From assembly GCF_031877795.1 (NCBI RefSeq), contig NC_133933.1, positions 8,740,632-8,804,631 on the forward strand: a stretch of DNA of 64,000 nt. Reading direction: 5' to 3'. This DNA is from Strix aluco. Its lineage: Eukaryota > Chordata > Aves > Strigiformes > Strigidae. The position numbers were made by a program, and so were the translations under genes. This document shows positions 12,592 through 24,892 of this stretch, one piece after another. The stretch's first letter is position 1. Each line of letters opens with the position of its first letter. The notes below the pieces were generated by a model. That model made no database searches. It saw only the letters and a program-made list of their open reading frames with translations, and was not told where the DNA came from.

Positions 12592-14473
12592 GCATCTTGC
12601 ACTAATGACCCTCTTCTTCCCCCCTCCTTCATATTGATATTTTTCACAGTATTCATTCCCATAGGTTGGTCAGCTGATATCTGGTAGCACATGTGCTTTA
12701 ACCATCACATATCCTAAGTGACCTCTGAGTCTCTATAAATGTTGGCAGCATATAGGCTGATTTTATTCTTCTATGTTACAGCTTCCTAAATTCTTCTGGA
12801 TAAATTCAGAGTGTAGTAACCTCTTCCTTTTTTTTTTTTTTTTCTTCCTTAGAGAAGATTACAGAAGTTGATCTGCTTCACATTATCTACAATTAGGTTG
12901 TTGCTGGATAGGATGACATAATAACATAAGCATCGGTCAGAAGAACTGTACTTCCTAGATGTACAGATTTGATTCATGGCTTTGTCTCTCTAAGGTGTTT
13001 ACTCTCAGAAACAAGCAGCATGTTTGTGCTGTAAAAGGGAAAAGGAGGGGCAGGAATTTTCAGGCAGAGGCCTTAGCAGAATATGGTGTATTACATGCTA
13101 TGTGTTTTCTGTAGCCTTCAGGGTAAACAGCATGAGATAGGCTTGGTCTCGTGCTCAGTGAAGTTCGTAAATTGTCTCTGTGCAGGTACCCAAATTATCC
13201 CTGCTCTTATCCTTCTGTATCAAAATAGAGGCATTTTATGTTATTTCTACTGTAACAGGCTCTCAGAAAAATTTGGTCTCCTTTCCTGAAGTGCTATGGC
13301 AGAATAGCACTCTGAAGTTAAGATGTGTATATACTCTACAGTTCACAGTCTGAGTCAATGGAGTAACCTCTCCACCTCTCCTGCACCCCTGTAACATTGA
13401 GTAAATGAGGCCAGCTTGACTTCAGAGCCTCTTACAGCAGCAGCAGTGAAACTCGCCAGCAGCAAATCCCAGGCTGAGTAGTTCCAAGTTCAACTCAGCC
13501 AGCCTTCCTTTGAAACATTTGGGTAGAGAAACACAATCTCCCTAGACTACCCAGCTCTCCAGGCTGCAGTTCCGCTCTCCCTGAGCACATGCTCACTTAA
13601 TACAATTTGTAGCAAATGTAATAGACGTGTGGAGTTGAAAGAGAGGCTGAGTATCTAAATTGCAAAGACCACAAATCAGTCACTGAGTAGATAGATATGC
13701 TAAGTGAACGCCATTTTTCTGGAGTATCTGACAGAACTGGAAATCACAATGCAGAGCGATTTTATCACAGAGGATTTTCAATTTGTTGTTTAGAGAGATG
13801 GGTCAGTAAGCATCCTCTTTATCCCTAATGACTAAAGAATGTAAATAATCTTGTTGTAACCATTTTTCATGTACATTTTCTATCTAGATGAGGTATATTG
13901 CCTTCTAGGTATTTTTTTTCCCTATAAGGGCTTTTTTTTTTTTTGTCCTCCTGTTAAAAGAGGCACTGCAGACTAATAGCTCTTTCATTCATCATACAGG
14001 TTGATGCAGCTAACATTTTAAGTGGTATTGTCTGCCAGTAATACTTAATCCCATTGTTGAAGACTGCAGTGCACAGAGAATGTGTTTTCCTTGGGAAGGT
14101 AGGTAGTAGGGAAATGTAATGACTCTTTAACTCTTAAGCCAAAGCAGAGACTGTAATCTAGTGTCAGAAGGGTTATACCAGCTACTTATTCTAAAGAAGA
14201 GCCTAAAGTTTGCCTTATAATTTATTCTGCTTTGTAACTATTAAAAAAAAATATTTAGCAGTTCCAGTGATTTGTATCAGACTCTTTCATTCATGTGTTG
14301 CTGTTTTGGGAAATAGAGCTCCTCACCTTTGTTCCTCCACTACTCTTTTGGCTGGCAGTAAAAGCAGTCTTGAAACATTTATTGTACTCCAATACAGGAT
14401 TATATGTTCAGAGAAGAAAAAATGCAATCTACGTAACTCTGATGCGGTAGAACAATTACAAGGATTTTACAAA
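12592..14473. other. Non-coding DNA, no gene recognised
   Basis: No coding pattern was seen. A 16-base T run lies at 12828-12843 and shorter T runs near 13910-13950. The minus-strand sequence upstream of the RTE-like fragment (12592-12700) may be more of that element, but I could not recognise it. Confidence 0.55.
12828..12843. repeat. Poly(T) tract, 16 bases
   Basis: A homopolymer run inside a pyrimidine-rich stretch. No retroposed gene is seen on either side. Confidence 0.8.
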
Positions 14474-15130
14474 TAGAAGGGACCTTTGCGAGCTAATGGC
14501 CTGTGTAACATCACTCAAGCAACTTCCCCAAAAGCTTTCTTGAAGTCCAACAGTTGTGACTTACTCTCAGACACTTTTTGTGACTTTGTTGACATGGCTT
14601 TGATTTAAAAGTTTCCAGTGATGGAACATCTATTGCAACCTTTAATCGGTTGTCTTCCCTGCAAAGAAAAAAAAAATAAGAAGTGCCCCATATTCTGGAC
14701 CTTAATTTGTCTAATTTGAACTTCAAGCCATTGAATCTTGTTAAGCCTTTGTCAGCTAGATTGAAGAGTCATCAATTATCAATTTTCATTCCCTTTGATA
14801 ATAGACACTTATAGACTAATAAATTATCCTTTAACCTTTTCTTCATTAAGCTAATAGATTGAGCACCAGGAGTCTCTCACTTCAAGGCATATTTTCCATT
14901 TTTTTATTCATTCATGTGACTCTGAATTCTCTCCAATTTTTCAACAGTCTTCCAACATATAAGCACCAAGTGTATCTGTACAATAGGTCTTCCACCATAA
15001 TCAAGGATGCAGTTGCATTGCTTTCCGCTATACCCTCCTGCAATTCATATGTTTATTTAGCAACAGATCACATTAACTATCAGATTTTTCCAGCAAAGTC
15101 TCCTGCAAATGATTATTCACAGTGACTTCT
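14474..15130 (-). mobile_element. Ancient CR1 LINE, 3' part, heavily decayed
   Basis: Read on the plus strand, this follows the reverse complement of old archosaur/turtle-type CR1 3' ends over several hundred bases. It carries 'gaagggacc' near the left end, 'agtgatggaacatc', 'ttgtctaatttgaacttc', 'cagctagattgaagag', 'ttaagctaatagattgag' and 'tctctccaatttttcaac', in the family order. The minus strand retains a broken reverse-transcriptase C-terminus around 14511-14726, where NRLKVAIDVPSLETFKSK corresponds to 'N.LP..VV.SPSLE.FK.R'. The left end is close to 14474, where the 3' tail has decayed. The right (5') limit is uncertain by about 50 bp. It is far more diverged than the CR1 copies at 58 and 61 kb, so it is much older. 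Confidence 0.85.
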
Positions 15131-17070
15131 AAGTACCAATTATAAGAACAGAATAATTTCCGTCATTTCAGTTTTGTTTCTGGCTATATGACCTGACATT
15201 TTATCAGGTTGAAATGTGTACTGTGTGCTCAGCAAGGCAGAGAGACTACCAAGTAGACGAACTCTGAATTTTGTATATTTGTTGTTTCTGAGAATCAGGT
15301 GTTTGGTCCCTGAATAGTTATGCAAAGAGAGATCTATTTGTTGGTCTGGGAGAATTATATAGCTGGCAAGATCTGGGTTGGATCAGTCCCAGTGAAAACA
15401 AAAAAGATAGGAAGAGGATGTGAATTTACCATTTCAGATATAGTGGTGTGAAAAGTAACAATGAATTGTTAAATTGTGCTCAAATTGTGCTTCTGATAGA
15501 GGCTGCTTATCTGAACACTCAAGGCAATTGAGCAAGCTCATGACAAGCCCTCCAGTTGTCCCACTCCCTGGTGGGAAAAATGGAAAAAATTATGCAAGAA
15601 ATGGCTAGACAACATGATACTGTGCTGTTTTACCAAAAACAAAGCATTAATCTTTAGTTGAAAATCAGCCAAGTCTCTCATGTTTAATGCTAAAACATTC
15701 TAGTCCTGATGATGTGTGTGTTTGGTATTAATAACTCTGAGGCCACAGTGAAGAAATTGGAAAAGGCTGGGGGGAAAGACAGTCAAATGATAAGTCATAG
15801 GAAACTGGAATTGGACGTCGTGGCTAGGGAAGTGGCGTTAAAGCAGCAGGCTTGTGTTTCATGGAAAACTGAAGGAAAAGGCAATGTGTTTTATTTTGTT
15901 ATGATCTCATTAATATTGTGGATTCCATCATTTGGCTACTCAGAAGCGTTGATGAGAGGGGAAAAAATATAACAGAATTGACATTGTGAGGAACCTAAAA
16001 CTGTGGTATGGTCCTTCAAAGATGCTGGAATAAAATGGAGTCAACTCTCCTGATAGCAGAATACTTCAAACACAGTTTGTATAAAATCCTTTTTTCCTTT
16101 CATGAAACTTAAACTCTAGAAATGGAATCTCTCATTATTGGACTGGAAAATTATCTGCAAATCTGTTGCAAAAATATTCAAACTAGATTTAAAAAGAAAT
16201 ATGGAGAGTAGGAAGCAGAACACACTAATCTGGGTATTTCTTTATTTCTCTTGTGGGAGAAAAGCTCCATTGATGTTATTAATTTTTTTTTAATTAAGAC
16301 TGTGGCCAAGATTTCATCAAGAAAGGTACTTAAGCATAGAATATTTTGAGGTTACAGTGGAGAGTTTATAATTTTTCATAGCATATATCATGGATAGAGA
16401 AACCTAGTGCCTGTCAGCTCCACAAGCTCACCTCTTAAGTTTCGTCAGAAATGCTTGCAGTTCAAATAACGTTTAATAAAAAAAAGCTAAATATACTCAA
16501 GAAACTTAAGCATTAAGGAGAAAAATTAATTCAAAACAACACTGCCAAAATAGCCAAGATTTATTCAGTAATAAAGCCAAGATTCATTATTCCTTTCAAA
16601 CTTGGTTTTATAATGACTGAACTATGGTTCTGCAGCAGCTGAGTGAGGGAAAAGCCACTGCACCAATAGATGGTGGTGGAAATGTACATTTAAATTAAGA
16701 AAACACAGTCTTCCATAGCAATAGCAATCTCCAGAATGACACACTTGGAGGGCAAAAGGAAGGAAGTCCTACCTTATTATTTAAAAAAAACAAGAATAGA
16801 TAAATAAAGAGCAAAGAGTGATTCAAGTCAATAAAACTGGTCAAAAAATAATCTTGTATTTCAGGAGTGGATTGGAAGAACAAGGATATATTTTAGCCAG
16901 TGCCAGCGAATTTCTGCTTCTCCAGATACATCTTCTGTTCTGTTTATTCTGCCTTTAAACGGTGTTTAATATATGTGTATTCCATACAGCTTGAAAGCTT
17001 GCCTTTTAGGGGAAATAGGGCAACAACTCAGTATCTTTTCAAAATAGTGGACTAGTTATGGGTCCTCTGT
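15131..17070. other. Non-coding DNA, no gene recognised
   Basis: AT-rich sequence with short open frames only (88 codons or fewer) and no recognisable product. I see no repeat family, RNA gene or regulatory signature between the two CR1 fragments. Confidence 0.6.
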
Positions 17071-17463
17071 ATGAGGAAGACATGGATATACTGGAGCGAG
17101 TCCAGAGAAGGGCCACAAAGATGACTGAGGGAACTGGAGCATCTCTCGTACGAGGAGAGTCTGAGAGAGCTGGGACTGTTCAACCTAGAGAAGGCTCAGG
17201 GAGGATCTTACTTATGTCTATCAATATCTGATGGGCGGAAGTAAAGAAACCGGTCAGACTGTTTTCAGTGTTGCCTAGTGATGGGATAAGAGGCAATGGG
17301 CACATATTGAAACACAGAAAATTCGGTTTATATGTTTACTTGGAGCTTTTCAAAACCTGACTGTAGATGGTCCTGAGGAACCTGCTGTAGGTGTTTCTGC
17401 TTTCAGCAGGTGCGGTGGATTCAACCGACTCCAGACGTGCCTTATGTTAATGTTAACAGATTC
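17071..17463 (+). mobile_element. CR1 LINE fragment, 3' part, decayed
   Basis: This plus-strand copy of the CR1 3' region begins 'gaggaagacatggatatactgg' and runs through 'agtccagagaagggccac', 'ctggagcatctctc' and 'gagagctgggactgttcaac'. It then reaches 'tgatgggataagaggcaatg' and ends near 'ggtggattcaaccgactcc'. Together these correspond to the C-terminal reverse-transcriptase coding part (LERVQRRATK..., ELGLF.LE, SDGIRGNG) and the start of the 3' UTR. It has several frameshifts and internal deletions, including a shortened segment after about 17320, so no frame remains open. It is 5'-truncated, as most avian CR1 copies are. Its divergence lies between that of the copy at 14.5 kb and those at 58 and 61 kb. 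Confidence 0.9.
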
Positions 17464-20400
17464 TTCGCCCCAGCAATGATGGAGTTCAGTGGAAATTCAT
17501 TATAAGTATTACCTTATTCTTTAGGGCAATGCTGTCTTTTTTATTATTAACAAAAAAAAAATCTGAGAAGGCAGTTCCCATTGTTAGTCATGTAGTTAGG
17601 GCAACTCAACAGTCTCAAGTGGCGCATAAAACTGGTGATGTATTTACTGTTCATCCTTTGGGCTGGATGCCCAGGACCTTGCTTGCCCCCCCCTTCAGTT
17701 GGTGTGAAAATGGGGATATACAGTTACACAGAGATATATTGAGTCTTCCATGGATGTTAGCTCCTTACATAAAAAGTAGGCATTAATATGTTATCACTGT
17801 GTACAAACCCCAGGCCTCCATATTTTAAAAGAAGGATTTCTTACCAGTTGTTCTGGGACCTTTCAGGGAGGTGAGAGAGATCCTTGCTATTTCTTATATA
17901 GCTTATGTCAGTTGTAGGCTTTGAGGAGTGTGGGACTGTACGGGGGCCATTGCTGCAGTGTGTCTGCTTAGGGAAAGAGGGAAATGTGGTGGTTTTTTTT
18001 TTTTTTTTTTTTTTTTTGCTAGGCTGAACAACCCAGCCATCCTGTAGAAAGGTCAGCGAGTAAAGTAGCGGATGCACCTTCACTCACAGTGTGGAGCCTT
18101 CAGCCATCTCGCTCTGCACATGTGCCCACAGGAAACAGGCACTGCTTCCCTTCCCGTTATAAGACTGCACCTAAAGACCTGTCTGAGCCTGAAGGAGATT
18201 GGCCAGGGGTAAACGCCGTTCAAATAACTTCTATGCAAGTTTAAATAACTCCTGAAGGGAGTCAGCAGTGCTGTCTAAATGTGGAAGGCCAGTTTCTATA
18301 ATGAGTTGCATATATTTGTGCTGGCCATGACGAATCAAAGAAGCAAATTAGGACTGAAACCTATAATCCAAACCAGTCAGGATTTTCTCCTGTTTTGTGG
18401 AGCCTATGTCTCCCTCCAGAGTTTAAAGATAGGAAAGATGGTGTTGGTATTACATATGTTGAGCAGAATGCATGGACACTTGGAATACTCCATGCCAAAT
18501 TCATGAACATTTTACTATCTTCTTTGGGAAGAATCCATAAAAAGCCAGACCAACATTTTCTGAAAGTTCTGAAAAAGTTATTAAAAAATGGAAATGTATA
18601 TTTTATGTATCTGAAAAGTGCCTCTTTGAGCACATATATTCTATCAAAGGGAACAAATGCACTGAAACATAAGGCTATCACATCTGAGAATAAAAGCTCC
18701 AAATACCTCTGAACCTTGCTTCCCTTTGGTTTCAACTTCTATCTTAATGGAAATTTTTTTAGAGTGTAATGGTTTGGCACAGTTGCAGAGCACAAGACAA
18801 AGAAACAGGAGACAAAACCTGATTTATTGTGTAATGCTGACCAAGACTGTTGCACCCCTGCTTTACCCACATCATCTTCTGCTATACTTGCTTTATAGGC
18901 ATGCGTTATGTGAATGGATTACTACAATATACAGAGATAATAAACTAAATTCAGGAAGTTGTTTTCTGTTATCATTCATAAATTTAAAAGTTTCAAAATC
19001 ACTTTTGTTCTCTTTTATTCAAGATCCACAAATGTCTAAGTTGCAGTCAGTGAGAAAACCTGCCTCCTCCTAAGTGGTCAGATGATTGTATGCATAATGT
19101 GTTTAGGAGTGTCAGCTCCTTTCTCTTTTTGATTTTTCATCACCACTGTTTAAAGCTAACAAACTAATAAGGAGAGACTCATCTAGGAAAACCATCCAAG
19201 CTGGAGCACTCCAGCAACCCAGCGCACATTACTGACTACGTGCTGAAAGTCACAGCAAGCTTCATTTGGATCTTCCTGTTGCTAGAAGTTGAGGGTAAAT
19301 TAATTAGATGTGCGGCTTATGCTGATTAACTCTGAGGTGGCAAGAGAGTTGCAGTGATTTCCACTGTGTAATACAGATGTACAGTTCATTTGCTGACCAC
19401 TGAAGAGCGTGTGTGCTTGACTCTTCCTTAAGATCAGCTTACTGAAATTTCCAGGTTCGGCTAAGATGGCCTCCAGGTGACTGACTTGGATCAGCGAGGA
19501 GCTCAGGTATGCCAGGAATAGGGGAAGGAATGTGAGGTGCATCCCTGGGTTGTATGTTGTCACCGAGGCTTGAATGCAGAGGATGCCCTCACTGTCAGCC
19601 TAGAGTGCTTGTCACAGACCACACTACTGTTCGGGGAAATATTTTTTTCAGGATCCTTGTGTACAAATTGTGTAGTTGACAGACAGCTAGTTGTCTTTGA
19701 CTGAGTTTTTTTTGAAAAGTATTTTTCAAACCTTTGAATATCAGATTTATAGCTCTTCACCAAAAAAAATGAGAACCCGTAGTCTCAGAGTTAGAGGGTG
19801 ATTTATTGTCTGTGATACCAGGTGTAGTGATGATGGGCCCCAGTCATGCTGCCCAGTTTCAGTTTTTCAGAATATCATGAGACAGGCTTTGAAGGCATTA
19901 ATTTGTTAGTTTACAAGAATAATTCACATAGCATTTTTTTCCTCAGTTTGTTTTTTCATGTGTGATCTGTCTAAGGACTCTCCTTTTCCAAGATGTAGGT
20001 TTTTTTGCACAGCCATCAGGGCTATAATATATTTAAAATGAAGAAACAAAAATGGAACATTAGGGGGTTTTTTTGTTTTCTTCTACAGTTTCTTGGGTTT
20101 AGACGTTGGATTTTCAAGAAATGCACATGGAGCCTTGAGTCTTACAATGAAAAATCTGGCAACACAGAGAGGATGACTGCTGATCTACTGCTAGGAACCA
20201 ACCTGTAGATGCAGTGGCCTGTGTATCACATTGCTGTGAAACATCCTGTAAGTCTCTTCTTTTCCTAGGGGCTATGCCGGGAGCCGGCGAGCTTGCTTCT
20301 AAGAGCCTGAGCAGATAAGTCACATTTGAAACCTGACAGCGTTGCCACTCCCCATTGCAGACTGAATCCAGTTGCATTCCTAAGGCCACAGCTGTAAAGC

Positions 20401-20786
20401 AAGTTTGTGGTTTTATTTTTGTTCTTTTCAAGCCATATTTTTAGTGTTCCCTATAATAAATCTTCATGTTTTGATTATGTGTAAAAAGACAGTGACTAGA
20501 GACAGAACACAGTGCTACCAAAATAAACTCGCTTAATGCACAATGGTCCTGCCACAAGCACGGACTCCCCTCTTTGCCTAAACTTAATCTCATTTGAAGT
20601 GGTGCAGGGAGAAACATGGGCAGAAGGGAAGAGTCCTGTCCCAATGAAAAGAAAATAAAATTAAAAAGAGCGAGCACAAATATATACGCTGGCAAAACGT
20701 GCGCAAAGGGTTGCCTAGCAATTCTGCAGACTATTTGTGCAGTTTGGGAAACGCGTTCTGAATTAGGATGAAGGAGAAGGCAGAGT
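17464..20786. other. Non-coding DNA, no gene recognised
   Basis: A 25-base T run at 17993-18017 is the only clear low-complexity feature. Between about 18361 and 18735 both strands are open (105 codons plus, 124 codons minus), but neither product looks like a known family and no splice signals frame them. Nothing else could be identified. Confidence 0.55.
17993..18017. repeat. Poly(T) tract, 25 bases
   Basis: The longest homopolymer in the window. If it were the tail of a minus-strand retroposed transcript, the body would lie to its right (18018 onward). That sequence has a short resemblance to CR1 (minus-strand 'gctgggttgttcagcct'), but it is too short to call an element. Confidence 0.85.
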
Positions 20787-21148
20787 CGGTTACGCCAAGC
20801 TCTTCAACGTGGCAAGTTGGCCACCGTTTCCTGAGGCTGAAAGTAGCAATTTACTTTCATCGAAAATGAGTCACTCGGAGCCACCGGCATTGAGACACGG
20901 CCATGCGGCATGGGCCTGCGGCACAATGGGGCCAGCTGGAGGGCCGTGATGGCTAATGCCAGCACAGAGGTACTGGGGCGCAGGCGGCTCGGGGACACCA
21001 ACCCGTGTTTATGAAGGGAGGGAGAGTGGTGTCCCAGCTCCCACCCTGCTCCCGTGCAAGACCCTATGCAAGGCTGGGTATCGGGTGCAGAAGCCCGGAG
21101 GATGTCGCTGTCCCAGGAGTGCGGCCAGGCTGCGGGCCTTCTGCCGGT
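20787..21148. other. CpG-rich pocket, about 360 bp
   Basis: About 22 CpG dinucleotides fall in roughly 360 bp, with clearly higher GC than either side. CpGs are spread throughout rather than forming a simple repeat. The pocket is large enough to be a weak CpG island, a possible start of an unannotated transcript, or a methylation-protected enhancer. Open frames across it (for example 20956-21159 plus, 20804-21001 minus) are short and unrecognised. No TATA box or other core promoter motif is evident. Confidence 0.45.
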
Positions 21149-22755
21149 TTCTCAAATAGTGGTTCATAACCTGTGTCTATGCACTAGGTGGTGCGTTATA
21201 AACTCTCTTAGAGTGCATTTGGTGATGCCGGCAAGTACTTTGGTTAAGAAGAAAGGTTTTTTGAATTCCAAATGTCTTTGTTTAAGGCTGCATTTCCAAA
21301 AGTAAACCCTGCAGAAAGCAGCGACTTTTGAAATCTGCAGTACCAAAATAAAGTTCAGAGTTTTTTTGAAAAGACTATTTAGGCATTTTCCTTTAAAAGT
21401 ACTTTTTAGGATCAAGTAGATTTTACTTCATCATTTTCAGTAATGTAATTGCGTTCGTCAAGTTCAAGTCTTATGTCAGACCACATTTAATCCTAAAATT
21501 CTGATTTTACTTCTCCTTTCTGTGTTAATTTAATATAATTTTCAGTGTAAAGTGCAGGTTTATGAAATTCAGTTCAATGATTTTTCATGTTTCATATCAA
21601 ATGGTGGGAGGCTGAGGCCAGAGAAAGATCCTTCCATTTTTTGTTGGGAGGTGGAAGAGGTGTAACAATATTTGAAAGTTTTGGGTTTGTTCTGTGTTAA
21701 CTTTTTCCTAATGGGGAAGTGAGTGCATTTCTGCTTTGAACCACCAAATTTTTTCTTGCCCTTGAAAAGCTGAATTTTTTTTTTTCCTATACCCATCTCT
21801 AACAACTTTCTATTTTTTCAAAGGCTTAACTTCCCAGGAACTCCTAGAAATATATATCTAGTTCATAATCTCTAAATTAACCAGAATTTCTATTAAATTG
21901 TAAGTAAGGTACTTATTTCAGAAATATGTGTTCAAAGGAACCACTAAACTTCATGGCTCTATCAATACGTACTTATCTTCTAATGGTATACGTGTTTAAT
22001 ATATATGTAAATAAGAGTTATTAGCAGAGATTGCATGTTTGGCTATAACTGTGGGTACCAGAAGATTACCCTGGGGATCTTTTAAACTCTTCTTTGTTTT
22101 ATTCCACATGAGAATGATAAGATTTTTATTGAATTAAATTTAGTTTTATTTAAATTATCTTGATACGTACCCAGAAAGCGTCTATTTAAAGGAAAATGTG
22201 TATCTGATTTCAGAGACTCAGAATAGATACTTCTATACTTCTCTTTGGCCACAAGGGAATATGACAGGAACATTTTATTTCAATATTACTTTAATTAAGT
22301 AAGAGCTGATATGGAAAGTGTGTAGTGCCCTGTAATTTGATACGGACATTTTCTAACCTTCGAAACAGACTGTGGAAAGCTCTCTGTGTATATCAATTCC
22401 TGGGGTGAGTGGATACTTTTTGAGTTTGCCATCTATTTCTGGTGTCCTGGCAGTATTTTTCCTTATCAAATCCATAAGTTATGTCATATCTATTTCTGTT
22501 CTTTCTTTGAATCAGTCAAGGTTGTCGGTTTTTTTCATTAGCTGTTATACAATGTCACTTATATTCTTGGCATTTGTATTTCTAGAAGAATTTGTGTGTC
22601 ATTTTTGCATGCTTAGCACCTGCAAAAAATGCAATTTATGAGTTCACTTTGCATACACCGTACCTGCATCCCTGGCTTTGTGTTCACTAATTGAACTTGG
22701 AGCATGTAAGTAATCTCATTTCAGACATACTCCAAAAGGGGATGTGCAGGTCAAA

Positions 22756-22825
22756 AAGTATTGTAGGATTGTGTATGGAGAAGTGTTTTAAAGTATTGTA
22801 GGATTGTGTATGAAGAAGTGTTTTA
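22756..22825 (+). repeat. 35-bp tandem duplication, two copies
   Basis: The units at 22756-22790 and 22791-22825 are identical except for one G/A difference (tgtatGgag versus tgtatGaag region). Near-identity indicates a recent or conserved replication-slippage duplication. It lies outside any recognised element and has no coding frame of interest. Confidence 0.95.
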
Positions 22826-24194
22826 AGGTCTGTTTTGGACATGCGGGTGCAAAGGCTATTTTGGTACAGTGGTGAAGCACAACCAACTGCCTCACTCAGC
22901 TTTTGCATTATTCATGGTTTCCCTTCAGAAACTGAGTGTGCTTGAAAGCCAGAGTTTCAGGGCTAGTGGCTTAGGAAGGATCTTTCGCACAAAACTTGTC
23001 TGAAGTTCTCTGCCACTCGGGGCAATGGGAGTATTTTCCAAAACCTCAAGAAAATTGAAAACCATGGGATTATATGGGGTAAAATATCTGTTTTGACAGT
23101 ACGGGATTTTTTGTTTGGTTTTAGTTTTTATTGTGTTTTTCTAGGTCAGGTAGATGAGGCAATAACATGCTCATGTTGCAGGAAGTGACAATTCAGATAT
23201 GCCAGTGAGAAATGCGTAAAAAAAGCCTGTCATGGAAAGGATGCAGTGGGAACTGCGTGCTGCACAGATGTGGTGTAGGAACACCACATCTTTCTTTATT
23301 TAAAAGAAAACCAAACCAAACAAATAAAACACAGGAAATTTGGGCTTCATCTGTACCATCCTTATGCTCAGTCTGGAGGAGGATGCTCTGCGATCCTCAG
23401 ACCATGTGAGTCAGGCTGACTGGGTTGAATCCTGCTGTCCAAGAGCAGGGATGGGAGAATATGAGAACAAGGCAGTTTTCTATACCATAGATGCTCTGTG
23501 CCCCATGCTCTGACCCATGCACAGGAATTAGCTGGTGTGTAGCTGTCCCCGATGTGGGAACTGCCTCATCCATGGCAGGAGAAGGAATGTGCTAGGATCA
23601 ATCACAAAATGAAGAGCTGGTTTTGAGCCATGGAGCTATCGCAGCTTTAGAGCAGCAGCAGCCACCATTTGCTGCAGTGAACACTGAACACTGTGGGGAT
23701 TTGTGTGTATCATGAGATGGCAGAACAGAACCAGTGGTGCCTCCCTACCTCAGCATATTTCTTATCCACACGGCACGAGTTTGTTCAAACTCATCATTCC
23801 TTCTCAGCATCTACATTTCTGTTGTATTAACGAAAAGAAACTGGAAATTGATGTGTCCTTATTGCTAGAGAGCTGCTGGCTCTTTCCTTATAGAAAAATC
23901 TGCCTTGGAAAACAAACATAAAAAGAAAAAAAATAAGATTTATAAACAAAGTTGTATCCGTATCTTGAAACTCAACCAACAATGCCGCCTTCACGAGAAA
24001 TTTTAGCTCTTCCCATTGTCAAGTTTGTGAAATGTAAGTGGGGTGATTAGGTTCCTTTCTTCATTCAGAGCTTTTGGGCAGGAGTTTCAGCTAATATCAA
24101 TGTCCCTCATGGGCCACATTAGGTCTCAGTATCTAATCTAAGTTGAGCACTGAAGTGACTTGGATTTTTTCCTCTCCTTATTTTTCTTGTAAAT

Positions 24195-24217
24195 TTTTAT
24201 TTTATTTTATTTTATTT
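24195..24217 (+). repeat. (TTTTA)n microsatellite, about 4.5 units
   Basis: A perfect pentanucleotide run in AT-rich flank. No associated element was seen. Confidence 0.9.
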
Positions 24218-24678
24218 CAAATCTGTTGTCTTTGGGAACTTTCTGGTTGCAGAAAATAGTTTTATGCATAAATAGATAATAGAAATTCTAAGCATACAAA
24301 GTTTGTTTTCAGACTGACTTAAAAAGAAGAGTAATCATTTCAAAATATACTCCAGAATGCAAATTGCAAAAGAACACCCAGCAGTGGATGTGGGAACATT
24401 GAAAAATTTCATTTTTCTTGAAACGTTGTGAAATAAAACAACATAATTATTAATGCACTTCAAATAAAATGAATAGAAAATCAAAGCTAAATTAAATGAA
24501 CTGATAATCAGAGTGAAATATTTTTACCTTAATGAAAAGTTTTTGATATTAGCATAATAATTTTTTTTTACATTAGTGGCATAAGGTAAGTATTAGACCT
24601 TCTTTGTGAAGCTTTACTTTAGAAAATTTTAAAATATTGTTGAAATTACCAAATTGCCACGGTGGACACTTTTTCTTC

Positions 24679-24694
24679 TTTTTTTTTTTTTTTT
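24679..24694. repeat. Poly(T) tract, 16 bases
   Basis: A homopolymer within a longer pyrimidine stretch (24670-24699) ending in CCCCC. It resembles a splice-acceptor pyrimidine tract, but no exon-like sequence follows. Confidence 0.8.
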
Positions 24695-24843
24695 CCCCCA
24701 ACATGGAGTGTTCTGATGGAAAGGTATTTTTGTTTCATGCACTAGTTCAGTCCAGAAAGTATGTAATGTCAATGCATCATTATTGCTAGCTTCAGTCACT
24801 TGCTGAATTCTTCTCTCCTTACTTATGGCATTTCTCTGCTGAG

Positions 24844-24892
24844 GTCAAGGCTTGGGTTTTAGCAGTCAAGGCTTGCATTTTAGCAGTCAAGC
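24844..24892 (+). repeat. 21-bp tandem repeat, 2.3 copies
   Basis: The unit gtcaaggcttgcattttagca occurs at 24844-24864 (two differences) and 24865-24885, followed by a partial third copy, gtcaagc. It is a simple slippage duplication without a known family. Confidence 0.9.

Larger units (their letters stand above)
21149..24843. other. Non-coding DNA, no gene recognised
   Basis: AT-rich sequence with a short tandem duplication at 22756-22825, a (TTTTA)n run at 24195-24217 and a pyrimidine tract around 24670-24699. At 24568-24585 a polypyrimidine-AG followed nine bases later by AAG|GTAAGTA mimics a microexon. No protein-coding or RNA gene was recognised. Confidence 0.6.

Noticed and set aside
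18018..18110. Possible CR1 or retropseudogene body next to the 25-base T run
   Set aside because: Only about 17 bases resemble CR1 on the minus strand. The sequence beyond diverges completely, so no element can be called.
18361..18735. Overlapping long open frames on both strands (105 codons plus, 124 codons minus)
   Set aside because: Neither product resembles a protein family, and no splice sites or Kozak-like starts frame them. Simultaneous openness on both strands is typical of chance composition.
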